This document shows positions 1 to 6,446 of a stretch of DNA of 8,741 bases, in pieces. Source of the stretch: Ignavibacteria bacterium (GTDB lineage: Bacteria > Bacteroidota > Ignavibacteria > Ignavibacteriales > Melioribacteraceae). The notes beneath the pieces are model-generated. The model did not search any database. It had not been told where the DNA came from and saw only the letters and a list, made by a program, of their open reading frames with translations. The position numbers and the translations under genes are program-made. Each line of letters opens with the position of its first letter. Positions within the stretch are counted from its first letter, which is position 1. Where the stretch lies: contig DAIEQP010000239.1 in NCBI GenBank assembly GCA_027347805.1, positions 1-8,741 on the forward strand. The letters are read 5' to 3'.

Positions 1-1
1 T

Positions 2-844
2 GAAGCTATAACTTTATTTTTTCAATCGGTTTTTTCGATTGTTAAAGTAATTTTACTTTCCAAATTTTTTGTAAGGCTGCCAAAAGTTGAACCGGGACAA
101 GAATGTGTTATCCTTGGGAACGGACCTTGTTTAACTAAAGACCTGGAACTACACCGAGATTTTATAATACAACGAAAAAAACTTTGTGTTAATTTGTTTG
201 CTTTCTCCGATGAATACACAAAGATTAAACCAGAATATTACGTTTTGGCTGCCCCGGAATTCTGGCTGAAAAACACTACCGGGTTTCATAAAAACCAAAG
301 AACCAAACTTGCTAATTTTATTTATGAGCGCACATCATGGCAAATGAAATTGCTGATTCCTTTTGCGGCAAAAAACTGTGGCCTTGTTAATAAAATAATA
401 TCTAATCCAAATGTGGAAATAATTTATTTCAATCAAACACCGGTTGAAGGATTATCTTTTTTGAACAAAAGAATGTTTAATTCAAACCTGGGGATGCCGC
501 GCCCCCATAATGTTTTAATACCTTCAATATTTCTTTCATTAAATCTTGGCTTTAATAAAGTATTTATTTTCGGTGCAGATCATTCCTGGCATGAAGAGAT
601 CCGGGTTGATTTTTCAAATAATGTAACAGTTAACCATCAGCATTTCTTCGAAAAAAACGAAACGCGTTTTGCCATGTATAAACTAGATGGGAAAGAATAC
701 CGTATCCACGATATTTTTAGAAAGCTGCATTTTGCATTTAAGGGTTACTTTATATTGGCAGACTATGCAAAATTTAAAAATGCCAAAGTTTATAACGCAA
801 GTTCAAAAAGTTACATCGATGCATTCGAGAAAATCTCTTTATAA
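2..844 (+). CDS. DUF115/MptE-like (Maf/GT42-related) glycan-locus protein, 5'-truncated by the window edge
   Basis: The reading frame is open from base 2, so about 280 residues are visible and the true start lies upstream. The TTG at 194 is internal (residue 65). Residues 36-48 read VILGNGPCLTKDL, the N-terminal nucleotide-binding signature (usually GNGPSL) of DUF115/MptE-like proteins. Maf flagellin glycosyltransferases and GT42 sialyltransferases carry a similar GNGPSL loop. It is followed by VNLFAFSDEY and by PEYYVLAAPEFW, and near residues 166-196 by PRPHNVLIP and VFIFGADHSW, which resemble the second half of a Rossmann-like nucleotide-sugar fold. No signal peptide can be judged because the start is missing; the first 25 visible residues are hydrophobic. 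Its place beside a pseudaminic acid operon suggests a role in glycan assembly, possibly sugar transfer, but this is inference. An unusual point is Cys43 where Ser is normal. Family assignment is moderately sure, activity unknown. Confidence 0.7.
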   Translation, partial: EAITLFFQSVFSIVKVILLSKFFVRLPKVEPGQECVILGNGPCLTKDLELHRDFIIQRKKLCVNLFAFSDEYTKIKPEYYVLAAPEFWLKNTTGFHKNQRTKLANFIYERTSWQMKLLIPFAAKNCGLVNKIISNPNVEIIYFNQTPVEGLSFLNKRMFNSNLGMPRPHNVLIPSIFLSLNLGFNKVFIFGADHSWHEEIRVDFSNNVTVNHQHFFEKNETRFAMYKLDGKEYRIHDIFRKLHFAFKGYFILADYAKFKNAKVYNASSKSYIDAFEKISL

Positions 845-861
845 GCTAATTGTTTCCGATC

Positions 862-1479
862 TTAAATTTTTTCCATCAAAAACCAATTTAAATCATCCTG
901 CGGAAAATTATTGTCACGATGATAAGCAAATCCATAGTTAACAAGTTTAAGATCACTAAAATTATCGAGCATATCTCCTGCAAAATCCCTTTTGAATAAT
1001 TTGTTGCTGAAGCCGCGGTAAGGAATTTCTACCGGATTGGGGTTATAGTATTCAATAAGACAAATATACCTGCTAGATGAATCATATATGGTTCTGTAAA
1101 GAGATGAAAGTTCTTCCGGACTTATGTGAATGAGTACGCCTTTGGTTAAGACAAATGAGTGTTTTTGCACATCAGAAACCCGAAGGGCAGAATTATTAAT
1201 TACATTTATCCATGATTGTTGTGAGAGAACTTCACAAGCTGATTTATTTATTTCGATAGCAGTATATTTTGAATCAGGCAGCAGCTTTTTTAATGCCAAT
1301 AAATTCATTCCAATGTTTGCGCCAATTTCCAAGACGCTGTTAACACCTGTTGTATGTGATAGAATTTGAGAGAATAAACTTATGTTTGATGCAAGTAATT
1401 GATCTGATGAGTTTCTCTGCGCATATTCATTCCCAAAATTTCCGCTCCAAAATTCTTCCTGTTCAGTCTTAAATTTCAT
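862..1479 (-). CDS. Pseudaminic acid biosynthesis-associated methylase (class I SAM methyltransferase)
   Basis: A 205-residue cytosolic protein, full length for its family. The N-terminus (KTEQEEFWSGNFGNEYAQRN), the SAM-binding motif I VLEIGANIGMN (residues 49-59), the acidic strand-2 end AIEIN (74-78), FVLTKGVLIHISPEEL (109-124), EYYNPNPVEIPYRG (143-156), LFKRDFAGDM and the tail FPQDDLNWFLMEK together match the family annotated as pseudaminic acid biosynthesis-associated methylase (TIGR03587). Those proteins occur almost only in Pse loci; their substrate is not established. The start is supported by AAAGGAAC on the minus strand, with AGGA nine bases before the ATG. It runs opposite to the pse operon, converges with the left-edge gene (17 bp between stop codons) and diverges from the next methyltransferase, so it has its own promoter. 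Methylation of Pse or of a Pse-bearing glycan is inference. Confidence 0.9.
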   Translation of the reverse strand: MKFKTEQEEFWSGNFGNEYAQRNSSDQLLASNISLFSQILSHTTGVNSVLEIGANIGMNLLALKKLLPDSKYTAIEINKSACEVLSQQSWINVINNSALRVSDVQKHSFVLTKGVLIHISPEELSSLYRTIYDSSSRYICLIEYYNPNPVEIPYRGFSNKLFKRDFAGDMLDNFSDLKLVNYGFAYHRDNNFPQDDLNWFLMEKI

Positions 1480-1547
1480 TTCAAATGTTCCTTTAAATGA
1501 TTGCCAGTTCTTATTTCCGGTGGATTAATTTAAATTATTTTATGACT

Positions 1548-1555
1548 CAAAACTA
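1548..1555 (-). promoter_or_regulatory. Possible Bacteroidetes-type -7 promoter element (TAGTTTTG) for the minus-strand methylase
   Basis: Read on the minus strand these bases are TAGTTTTG, an exact fit to TAnnTTTG, about 70 bases ahead of the methylase start. No clear TTTG -33 partner was found at the usual 17-23 base spacing. The surrounding divergent spacer (1480-1643) is very AT-rich and otherwise holds only the methylase SD and a TATATT at 1592-1597 that could serve as a -10 box for the plus-strand gene. Confidence 0.28.
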
Positions 1556-1643
1556 ATTATGCAATGATTATTCACTTAATCGAATCTTGTTTATATTAAT
1601 GTCAGAAGTTTATCTGTTTTATTTCAAATTCGAGAAGACCTTA

Positions 1644-2699
1644 ATGATTCGTAAACTGGCAGGCAAAATAAAAAACTCTTCGTTTAGCAAAAAATATCTT
1701 GAACCAATTCTTGCTGATTTGCTGGAAGATGGATTTCATTTTGATAAAACTGTTATCGGTAATTTCAAAGATTCTTATGGAAACAATTATGATCTTTCTG
1801 CCGGACTTAGGAACAAAATAAAACCGGGCTGGCAGGCAATGTTTGATGAATCAAAACAGAATTATATTCCCAAAGCATCCGAAGCGAAAATAAATCTTAT
1901 TGCTGCAAAACGGCACATTAAAAATCTAAAATCCAGCTTAAACAGTTATGGAATCAGCCTAAATAAAAAATCTATTCTTGAAATTGGCTGTTATAATGGA
2001 ATGAAAACTATGCTGCTGGGATTGGAAGATTGTTCAAGTGTTACCGGTTCCGATGTTACTTTTTATTATGAAAAGCAGAGCGATAATCAAAATCTGAATG
2101 TTGATTCACACTTAACTCGTCTTCGTAATTCCATGAAAACCCTTTTTGATGAGAAACAAAAATCTAACATTGATTCCAAAGTTGTTTTTGTTGAGGACGA
2201 TATCACAAATTCTGCTCTGCAGGAAGAATCATTTGATATTCTATGCAGCTGGGAAACACTTGAACACATTACAGATATTGAAAATGCGTTTTCTAACATG
2301 CGCAGAATTCTAAAACCGGGCGGAATTGCTTTTCACGAATACAATCCTTTTTATAGTCTAAACGGGGGCCATAGTTTATGTACACTTGATTTTCCTTGGG
2401 GACACTGCCGCTTGGATGAAAAAGATTTCCTTCGGTACATCACTGAAATTCGACCTGATGAACTAGGGCTTGCATCAAGTTTCTATCTTAACAGCTTGAA
2501 CCGCATGACGATAAATAACCTTCGGACATATTCTTCAAATGCCGGCCTCAAAATAGTTGCGTTGATACCATTTGTAAAAAAAGCACATCTAAATGTTTAT
2601 ACTTGGCAGGCTCTTAAAGATACTTCCCGACATTATCCAACTACTGAGGTTGTTGATCTGGTTTCGCCGGTAGTATGGGTAATACACCAGAAAATATAA
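1644..2699 (+). CDS. Class I SAM-dependent methyltransferase of unknown substrate
   Basis: From the ATG at 1644 the protein has 351 residues. In-frame upstream starts exist (ATG 1599, TTG 1587) but lack an SD. The 1644 start has a weak purine run (GAGAAG) before it and gives a plausible N-terminus, MIRKLAGKIKN. An N-terminal region of about 105 residues precedes the methyltransferase core: motif I ILEIGCYNGMK (111-121), strand 2 TGSDV (134-138), VFVEDDI (181-187), FDILCSWETLEHI (197-209) and ILKPGG (222-227). A distinctive block follows, with HEYNPFYSLNGGHSLCTLDF (231-250), then PWGHCRLDEKDF and EIRPDE. Rossmann-type SAM binding is clear, so a soluble enzyme is expected. The substrate is not identifiable; the setting beside pseB suggests a sugar or glycan. 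It lies 72 bases before pseB and may share its transcript or be separately expressed. Confidence 0.82.
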   Translation: MIRKLAGKIKNSSFSKKYLEPILADLLEDGFHFDKTVIGNFKDSYGNNYDLSAGLRNKIKPGWQAMFDESKQNYIPKASEAKINLIAAKRHIKNLKSSLNSYGISLNKKSILEIGCYNGMKTMLLGLEDCSSVTGSDVTFYYEKQSDNQNLNVDSHLTRLRNSMKTLFDEKQKSNIDSKVVFVEDDITNSALQEESFDILCSWETLEHITDIENAFSNMRRILKPGGIAFHEYNPFYSLNGGHSLCTLDFPWGHCRLDEKDFLRYITEIRPDELGLASSFYLNSLNRMTINNLRTYSSNAGLKIVALIPFVKKAHLNVYTWQALKDTSRHYPTTEVVDLVSPVVWVIHQKI

Positions 2700-2740
2700 C
2701 GGGGATTGAATTCCTCTTAATATCAAAGAAAGATTTTTCC

Positions 2741-2748
2741 TAAATTTG
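2741..2748 (+). promoter_or_regulatory. Possible Bacteroidetes-type -7 promoter element (TAAATTTG) ahead of pseB
   Basis: TAAATTTG fits TAnnTTTG exactly, 23 bases before the pseB ATG, in the only sizeable gap on the plus strand between the second methyltransferase and the pse operon. A TTG lies upstream at 2706-2708, but its spacing (32 bases) is too long for a standard -33 box. This could let the pse operon be transcribed independently of the methyltransferase gene. It would leave a leader of about 15 bases that contains the GAGG SD at 2764-2767. Confidence 0.3.
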
Positions 2749-2771
2749 TTATTGTTATAACATGAGGTAAC

Positions 2772-3797
2772 ATGGACGGCAAGACCATTTTTATTACCGG
2801 CGGAACGGGATCGTTCGGTAAAAAATTTATTGAAACAGTACTTAACCGATATAATCCTAGAAAAATAATTATTTTCAGCCGCGATGAATTAAAACAATTC
2901 GAAATGCAGCAGAGCCCCCGTTTTAAAAAAGAGGGTGCTTTAATAAGATATTTTATTGGGGACGTCCGTGACAAGGAAAGACTAATTCGCGCAATGACTG
3001 GCGTTGATATAGTTATTCATGCGGCTGCATTAAAGCAGGTTCCCGCGGCAGAATACAATCCCTTTGAAGCAGTAAAAACAAATGTTATCGGCGGGCAGAA
3101 TGTGATTGATGCTTGTTTTGAAACTGGTGTAAAAAAAGTAATTGCCCTCAGCACAGATAAAGCTGCCGCACCAATAAATCTTTATGGAGCAACAAAATTA
3201 ACTTCGGACAAACTTTTTGTCGCGGCTAACAACTATAAAGGAATTCACGATATAAAGTTTTCGGTCGTTCGTTATGGAAATGTAATGGGAAGCCGCGGTT
3301 CGGTTATTCCGTTTTTTATGGAAAAGAAAAAAACTGGTGTTCTTCCCATAACAGATGAAAGAATGACACGATTTAATATTACGCTTCAGGAAGGTGTTGA
3401 CTTCGTACTTAATTGTCTAAATGTAATGTGGGGCGGAGAACTTTTTGTCCCGAAGATTCCCTCTTACAAAATTCTTGATGTTGCAAAAGCAATAGCACCC
3501 GATGCTAAATATGAAACTGTTGGTATCAGACCGGGTGAAAAACTTCACGAAGAAATGATAACCGAAACTGATGCCATTAACACAATTGAATTTGAAGATT
3601 ATTATGTTATCCTTCCTTCAACACAGATTTGGAATACTGAAAAGTTTAGAATGGAAAGCAACCATAAACCCGGCTCAACGTGTAAATTCGGGTTTAGCTA
3701 TAATAGCGGAAGCAATGAAAAATTCCTGTCGGTTGATGAAATAAAAAAATTGATTATTGAAAATGTTGACGGCGCGTCTGCGATTTATGGAGATTAA
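2772..3797 (+). CDS. pseB: UDP-N-acetylglucosamine 4,6-dehydratase (inverting), PseB
   Basis: First Pse step: it converts UDP-GlcNAc to UDP-2-acetamido-2,6-dideoxy-beta-L-arabino-hexos-4-ulose in the cytosol, using bound NADP(H). It is 341 residues, close to the usual 330-345. The extended short-chain dehydrogenase fold is plain: the TGGTGSFG dinucleotide loop at residues 9-16, GDVRD at 63-67, and AAALKQVPAAEYNP at 84-97. The catalytic segment is STDKAAAPINLYGATK (127-142), giving Asp129/Lys130 and the Tyr138-x3-Lys142 pair. These match the Asp/Lys/Tyr triad of Helicobacter FlaA1 with a small offset. VRYGNVMGSRGSVIP (166-180) and IRPGEKLHEEM (252-262) are further hallmarks of the group. The ATG follows GAGG at a short 4-base spacing. 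It heads a tight operon; pseC begins 2 bp after its stop. Confidence 0.96.
   Translation: MDGKTIFITGGTGSFGKKFIETVLNRYNPRKIIIFSRDELKQFEMQQSPRFKKEGALIRYFIGDVRDKERLIRAMTGVDIVIHAAALKQVPAAEYNPFEAVKTNVIGGQNVIDACFETGVKKVIALSTDKAAAPINLYGATKLTSDKLFVAANNYKGIHDIKFSVVRYGNVMGSRGSVIPFFMEKKKTGVLPITDERMTRFNITLQEGVDFVLNCLNVMWGGELFVPKIPSYKILDVAKAIAPDAKYETVGIRPGEKLHEEMITETDAINTIEFEDYYVILPSTQIWNTEKFRMESNHKPGSTCKFGFSYNSGSNEKFLSVDEIKKLIIENVDGASAIYGD
3789..3792 (+). promoter_or_regulatory. Shine-Dalgarno site fixing the TTG start of pseC
   Basis: GGAG lies inside the last codons of pseB, seven bases before the TTG at 3800. The pseC reading frame has no suitable ATG nearby, and the protein from this TTG (MSDKVYSYGKQ) begins exactly where PseC proteins usually begin. 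This decides in favour of the non-ATG start. Confidence 0.7.
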
Positions 3798-3799
3798 GT

Positions 3800-4984
3800 T
3801 TGAGTGATAAAGTTTATTCATACGGTAAACAGACAATTGATGAGCAGGATATTGCAGCGGTTGTGGAAGTATTAAAATCCGATTGGCTAACTCAGGGTCA
3901 AACTGTTTCAAATTTTGAAAACGCATTAGCAGAAAAGTTCGGAAGCTCCTACGCTGCTGTCGCATCAAGTGGAACCGGAACACTTCATCTTATTGCAAAA
4001 GCACTCGGGTGGAGTAAAGATGATATTATTATAACTTCGCCGATTACATTTTTAGCAAGCGCAAATTGTGCCGTATATGTCGGGGCTACACCTGATTTTG
4101 TTGATATCGATTCTTCTTCGTATACAATTGATCCCAATAAATTAGAGGACAAACTAAAATCATATCTTCATCAGAACAAAAAAGTTAAAGCGGTTGTCGC
4201 TGTTGATTACGGCGGTCATCCATGTGATTGGATAGCCCTCAAAACGCTGCAGACTAAATATGGATTTCAGCTGGTAAATGATTTTTGCCATGCACTTGGT
4301 GCCGAATACAAAAACGATATAAAATACGCAGTGAAATATGCGGATGCAGTTAACCTGAGTTTTCACCCAGTTAAACATATTACAACCGGTGAGGGCGGTG
4401 CAATTTTATCTAACGATTCCAATTTCGACAAAAAAATAAAATCGTTAAGAACTCATGGAATGATAAAGGATGAAAATGTTCTGATCGAAAAAAATAATGG
4501 CCCCTGGTATTATGAAATGCATGAACCTGGATTTAACTACAGGCTCACAGATATGCAGTGTGCACTTGGTTTATCTCAGCTTAAAAAGCTGGATTTATTT
4601 TTAGAAAAAAGAAGAAAAATTGCCGAATATTATAATCAAGCACTTAAAGATGATAATAGATTAATCATTCCTTCGGTATCTGAAAATGTTAATCACGCAT
4701 ATCATCTTTATGCTTTGCAAATCAAATTCGATTCTCTTTCAGTATCAAAGAAAGAATTTTTTGCACGATTAAAAGCAAAAAGAATCTTAGGACAGGTGCA
4801 TTATATTCCGGTTCATCTGCAGCCATTTTATAAAAATAATTTCGGATTTAAGTTCGGGGATTTTCCAATCGCCGAAAGATTTTATGCATTCGAAATTTCG
4901 ATACCAATGTATCCAACTCTAGAAGAGGAAGATTTGAATTATATCTCCTCTACAATTATCCAAACCTTGAATGAGTGTGAATGA
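3800..4984 (+). CDS. pseC: UDP-4-amino-4,6-dideoxy-N-acetyl-beta-L-altrosamine transaminase, PseC
   Basis: Second Pse step: a PLP-dependent transfer of an amino group from glutamate to C4 of the PseB product. It is 394 residues, normal for the DegT/DnrJ/EryC1 aminotransferase family. Visible landmarks are YSYGKQTIDEQDI at the N-terminus, the phosphate-binding ASSGTGTLHL (55-64), SPITFLASANC (80-90), NDFCHALGAEY (160-170) with Asp161 expected to contact the PLP ring nitrogen, and SFHPVKHITTGEGG (187-200) with Lys192 as the Schiff-base lysine. PGFNYRLTDMQCALG (243-257) and VHYIPVHLQPFY (333-344) are typical of PseC. Initiation is at TTG with a good SD in the end of pseB. The stop codon overlaps the next gene's ATG by four bases (ATGA), suggesting translational coupling. 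Confidence 0.95.
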   Translation: MSDKVYSYGKQTIDEQDIAAVVEVLKSDWLTQGQTVSNFENALAEKFGSSYAAVASSGTGTLHLIAKALGWSKDDIIITSPITFLASANCAVYVGATPDFVDIDSSSYTIDPNKLEDKLKSYLHQNKKVKAVVAVDYGGHPCDWIALKTLQTKYGFQLVNDFCHALGAEYKNDIKYAVKYADAVNLSFHPVKHITTGEGGAILSNDSNFDKKIKSLRTHGMIKDENVLIEKNNGPWYYEMHEPGFNYRLTDMQCALGLSQLKKLDLFLEKRRKIAEYYNQALKDDNRLIIPSVSENVNHAYHLYALQIKFDSLSVSKKEFFARLKAKRILGQVHYIPVHLQPFYKNNFGFKFGDFPIAERFYAFEISIPMYPTLEEEDLNYISSTIIQTLNECE

Positions 4985-6444
4985 AAGTATCCATTATTAC
5001 AGAAGGATACCACAATACCGGTTATGGTCACATAACAAGATGCCTCTCGCTGTATCAGGCTTTTGAGATCAGGAATATTATCCCGACTTTTTATGTCAAC
5101 GGAGATGAGCCAAGCAAAGAATTTTTAAAAGACACAAATTTCCAAATAATTAATTGGCTCGAAAATCAAACCGAATTATTTCACAAAGTAAAAGACAGCG
5201 ATGTTATAATTGTTGATTCATATAAAGCTGAAAAAGAATTTTACGATCATATTTCAATGCTTACCCCATCCCCCGTTTTTCTTGATGATACTCTAAGAAT
5301 TAATTATCCGTCAGGTATAATTTTAAACGGCGGAATTAATGCTGAGGCAATGAATTATCCCAAACGGGATGATTTGATTCTTGCTCTTGGCACCAGGTTT
5401 ACTCCAATTAGAAAAGAGTTTTGGGAGGTTATAGATAAACCTCTCCGTGTTGAAATGCAGACTGTACTTATAATTTTCGGCGGGCAGGATGTGCAGAACT
5501 TAACACCCCGAATAATGAAAATATTTTCGCGCAACTTCCCGAATTTCAAAAAGAAAATAATTATTGGAAGCGGCTTTACAAATCAGGACCAGATATACGA
5601 AGCAAAAGATGACTCTACAGAACTATATTATGCACCCTCTGCACAGGAATTAATTAAAATAATGTCTGATTGTGATCTAGCAATTAGTGCGGGAGGACAG
5701 ACAATTAATGAACTTGCCCGGCTTGGAATTCCAACTGTTGCTATTGCTGTTGCAGATAATCAGATTCCACACTTAAATGGATGGCTTAAAGAAAAATTTC
5801 TTTTGGCAGAATTAACTTACACACAGCCAAATCTCGAACACAGATTATTGCTCGTCTTAAATCATTTGAAAAAAAAATCTGTGCGTGATGCTGTCTCCAA
5901 AATTGGAAGACAAAGAATCGATGGCGGCGGGGCAAGAAGAATAGCACAATTCCTTGTAGAAAAAACCGCCGGTAAAAATGGTTATTATTTCAGAAATGTA
6001 ATTGCCAAAGATGCTTCAATGATTTTTAATTTATCCAACGATAGACTTGTTAGAGCAAATTCAATCAACCAGGAATCTATTAAATGGAGCGATCACCTTG
6101 ATTGGTTTACAGGAAAATTAATGGATGACGACTGCATTTTACTTGTTGCATTTACTACCTCAGATAAATTCATTGGTCAGGTTCGTTTTGAAATTAAGGG
6201 TTATTATGCGGAAGTTAATATCAGCCTTGATAAAGATTTTAGAGGAAAGGGTTATTCTAAAAGCCTGATATTTAACGCCAGCTATAAATGTTTTCATTTA
6301 AAACCAAATGTTGGACACATACTGGCTTATATTCGTCCGCAAAATTCTTTTTCTATAAAAGCATTTAGCAAAGCGGGCTATGTTCCGTTCCAAAAAGAAA
6401 AAATAAATGATGAAGAATATTTCGTATTAAAACTGAAGCGGTAA
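4981..6444 (+). CDS. pseG: Fused PseG-PseH: UDP-sugar hydrolase plus GNAT N-acetyltransferase
   Basis: A 487-residue bifunctional protein. Residues 1 to about 330 are PseG, a GT-B-like enzyme that removes UDP from UDP-2,4-diacetamido-2,4,6-trideoxy-beta-L-altropyranose. The catalytic motif GYGHITR puts His at position 17, the same number as in Campylobacter PseG. IIFGGQD (164-170) and the nucleotide-binding SAGGQTINELARLGIPTV (236-253) follow. Residues about 335-487 form a GNAT acetyltransferase like PseH: YFRNVIAKDASMIFNLSND, then DHLDWF (371-376), FIGQVRFE (398-405), the acetyl-CoA loop DFRGKGYS (419-426) and IRPQNSFSIKAFSKAGY (451-467). PseH would acetylate N4 of the PseC product, so the fusion joins consecutive steps, with the later enzyme at the N-terminus. 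Free PseG is about 270-340 residues and free PseH about 150-180, so both parts look complete. No separate pseH is present. The gene is coupled to pseC by ATGA and ends 2 bp before pseI. Confidence 0.93.
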   Translation: MKVSIITEGYHNTGYGHITRCLSLYQAFEIRNIIPTFYVNGDEPSKEFLKDTNFQIINWLENQTELFHKVKDSDVIIVDSYKAEKEFYDHISMLTPSPVFLDDTLRINYPSGIILNGGINAEAMNYPKRDDLILALGTRFTPIRKEFWEVIDKPLRVEMQTVLIIFGGQDVQNLTPRIMKIFSRNFPNFKKKIIIGSGFTNQDQIYEAKDDSTELYYAPSAQELIKIMSDCDLAISAGGQTINELARLGIPTVAIAVADNQIPHLNGWLKEKFLLAELTYTQPNLEHRLLLVLNHLKKKSVRDAVSKIGRQRIDGGGARRIAQFLVEKTAGKNGYYFRNVIAKDASMIFNLSNDRLVRANSINQESIKWSDHLDWFTGKLMDDDCILLVAFTTSDKFIGQVRFEIKGYYAEVNISLDKDFRGKGYSKSLIFNASYKCFHLKPNVGHILAYIRPQNSFSIKAFSKAGYVPFQKEKINDEEYFVLKLKR

Positions 6445-6446
6445 CT

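Noticed and set aside
23..41. Inverted repeat CAATCG / CGATTG with a 7-base loop, followed by an AT-rich run, resembling a hairpin or terminator.
   Set aside because: It lies inside the open coding frame of the left-edge gene, the stem is only 6 bp, and no T-tract follows.
194..196. TTG as the start of the left-edge gene.
   Set aside because: The frame is open upstream to base 2 and encodes the conserved VILGNGP loop, so this TTG is an internal Leu codon.
1587..1643. Extended N-terminus of the second methyltransferase from TTG 1587 or ATG 1599.
   Set aside because: Neither start has an SD, and the added residues (an aromatic-rich stretch) look like translated spacer. ATG 1644 is preferred, though the evidence is modest.
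2701..2716. Small hairpin (GGGGA / TCCTC, 6-base loop) just after the second methyltransferase stop codon, considered as a terminator.
   Set aside because: The stem is 5 bp with a G-U pair and no T-tract follows, so it is too weak to call.
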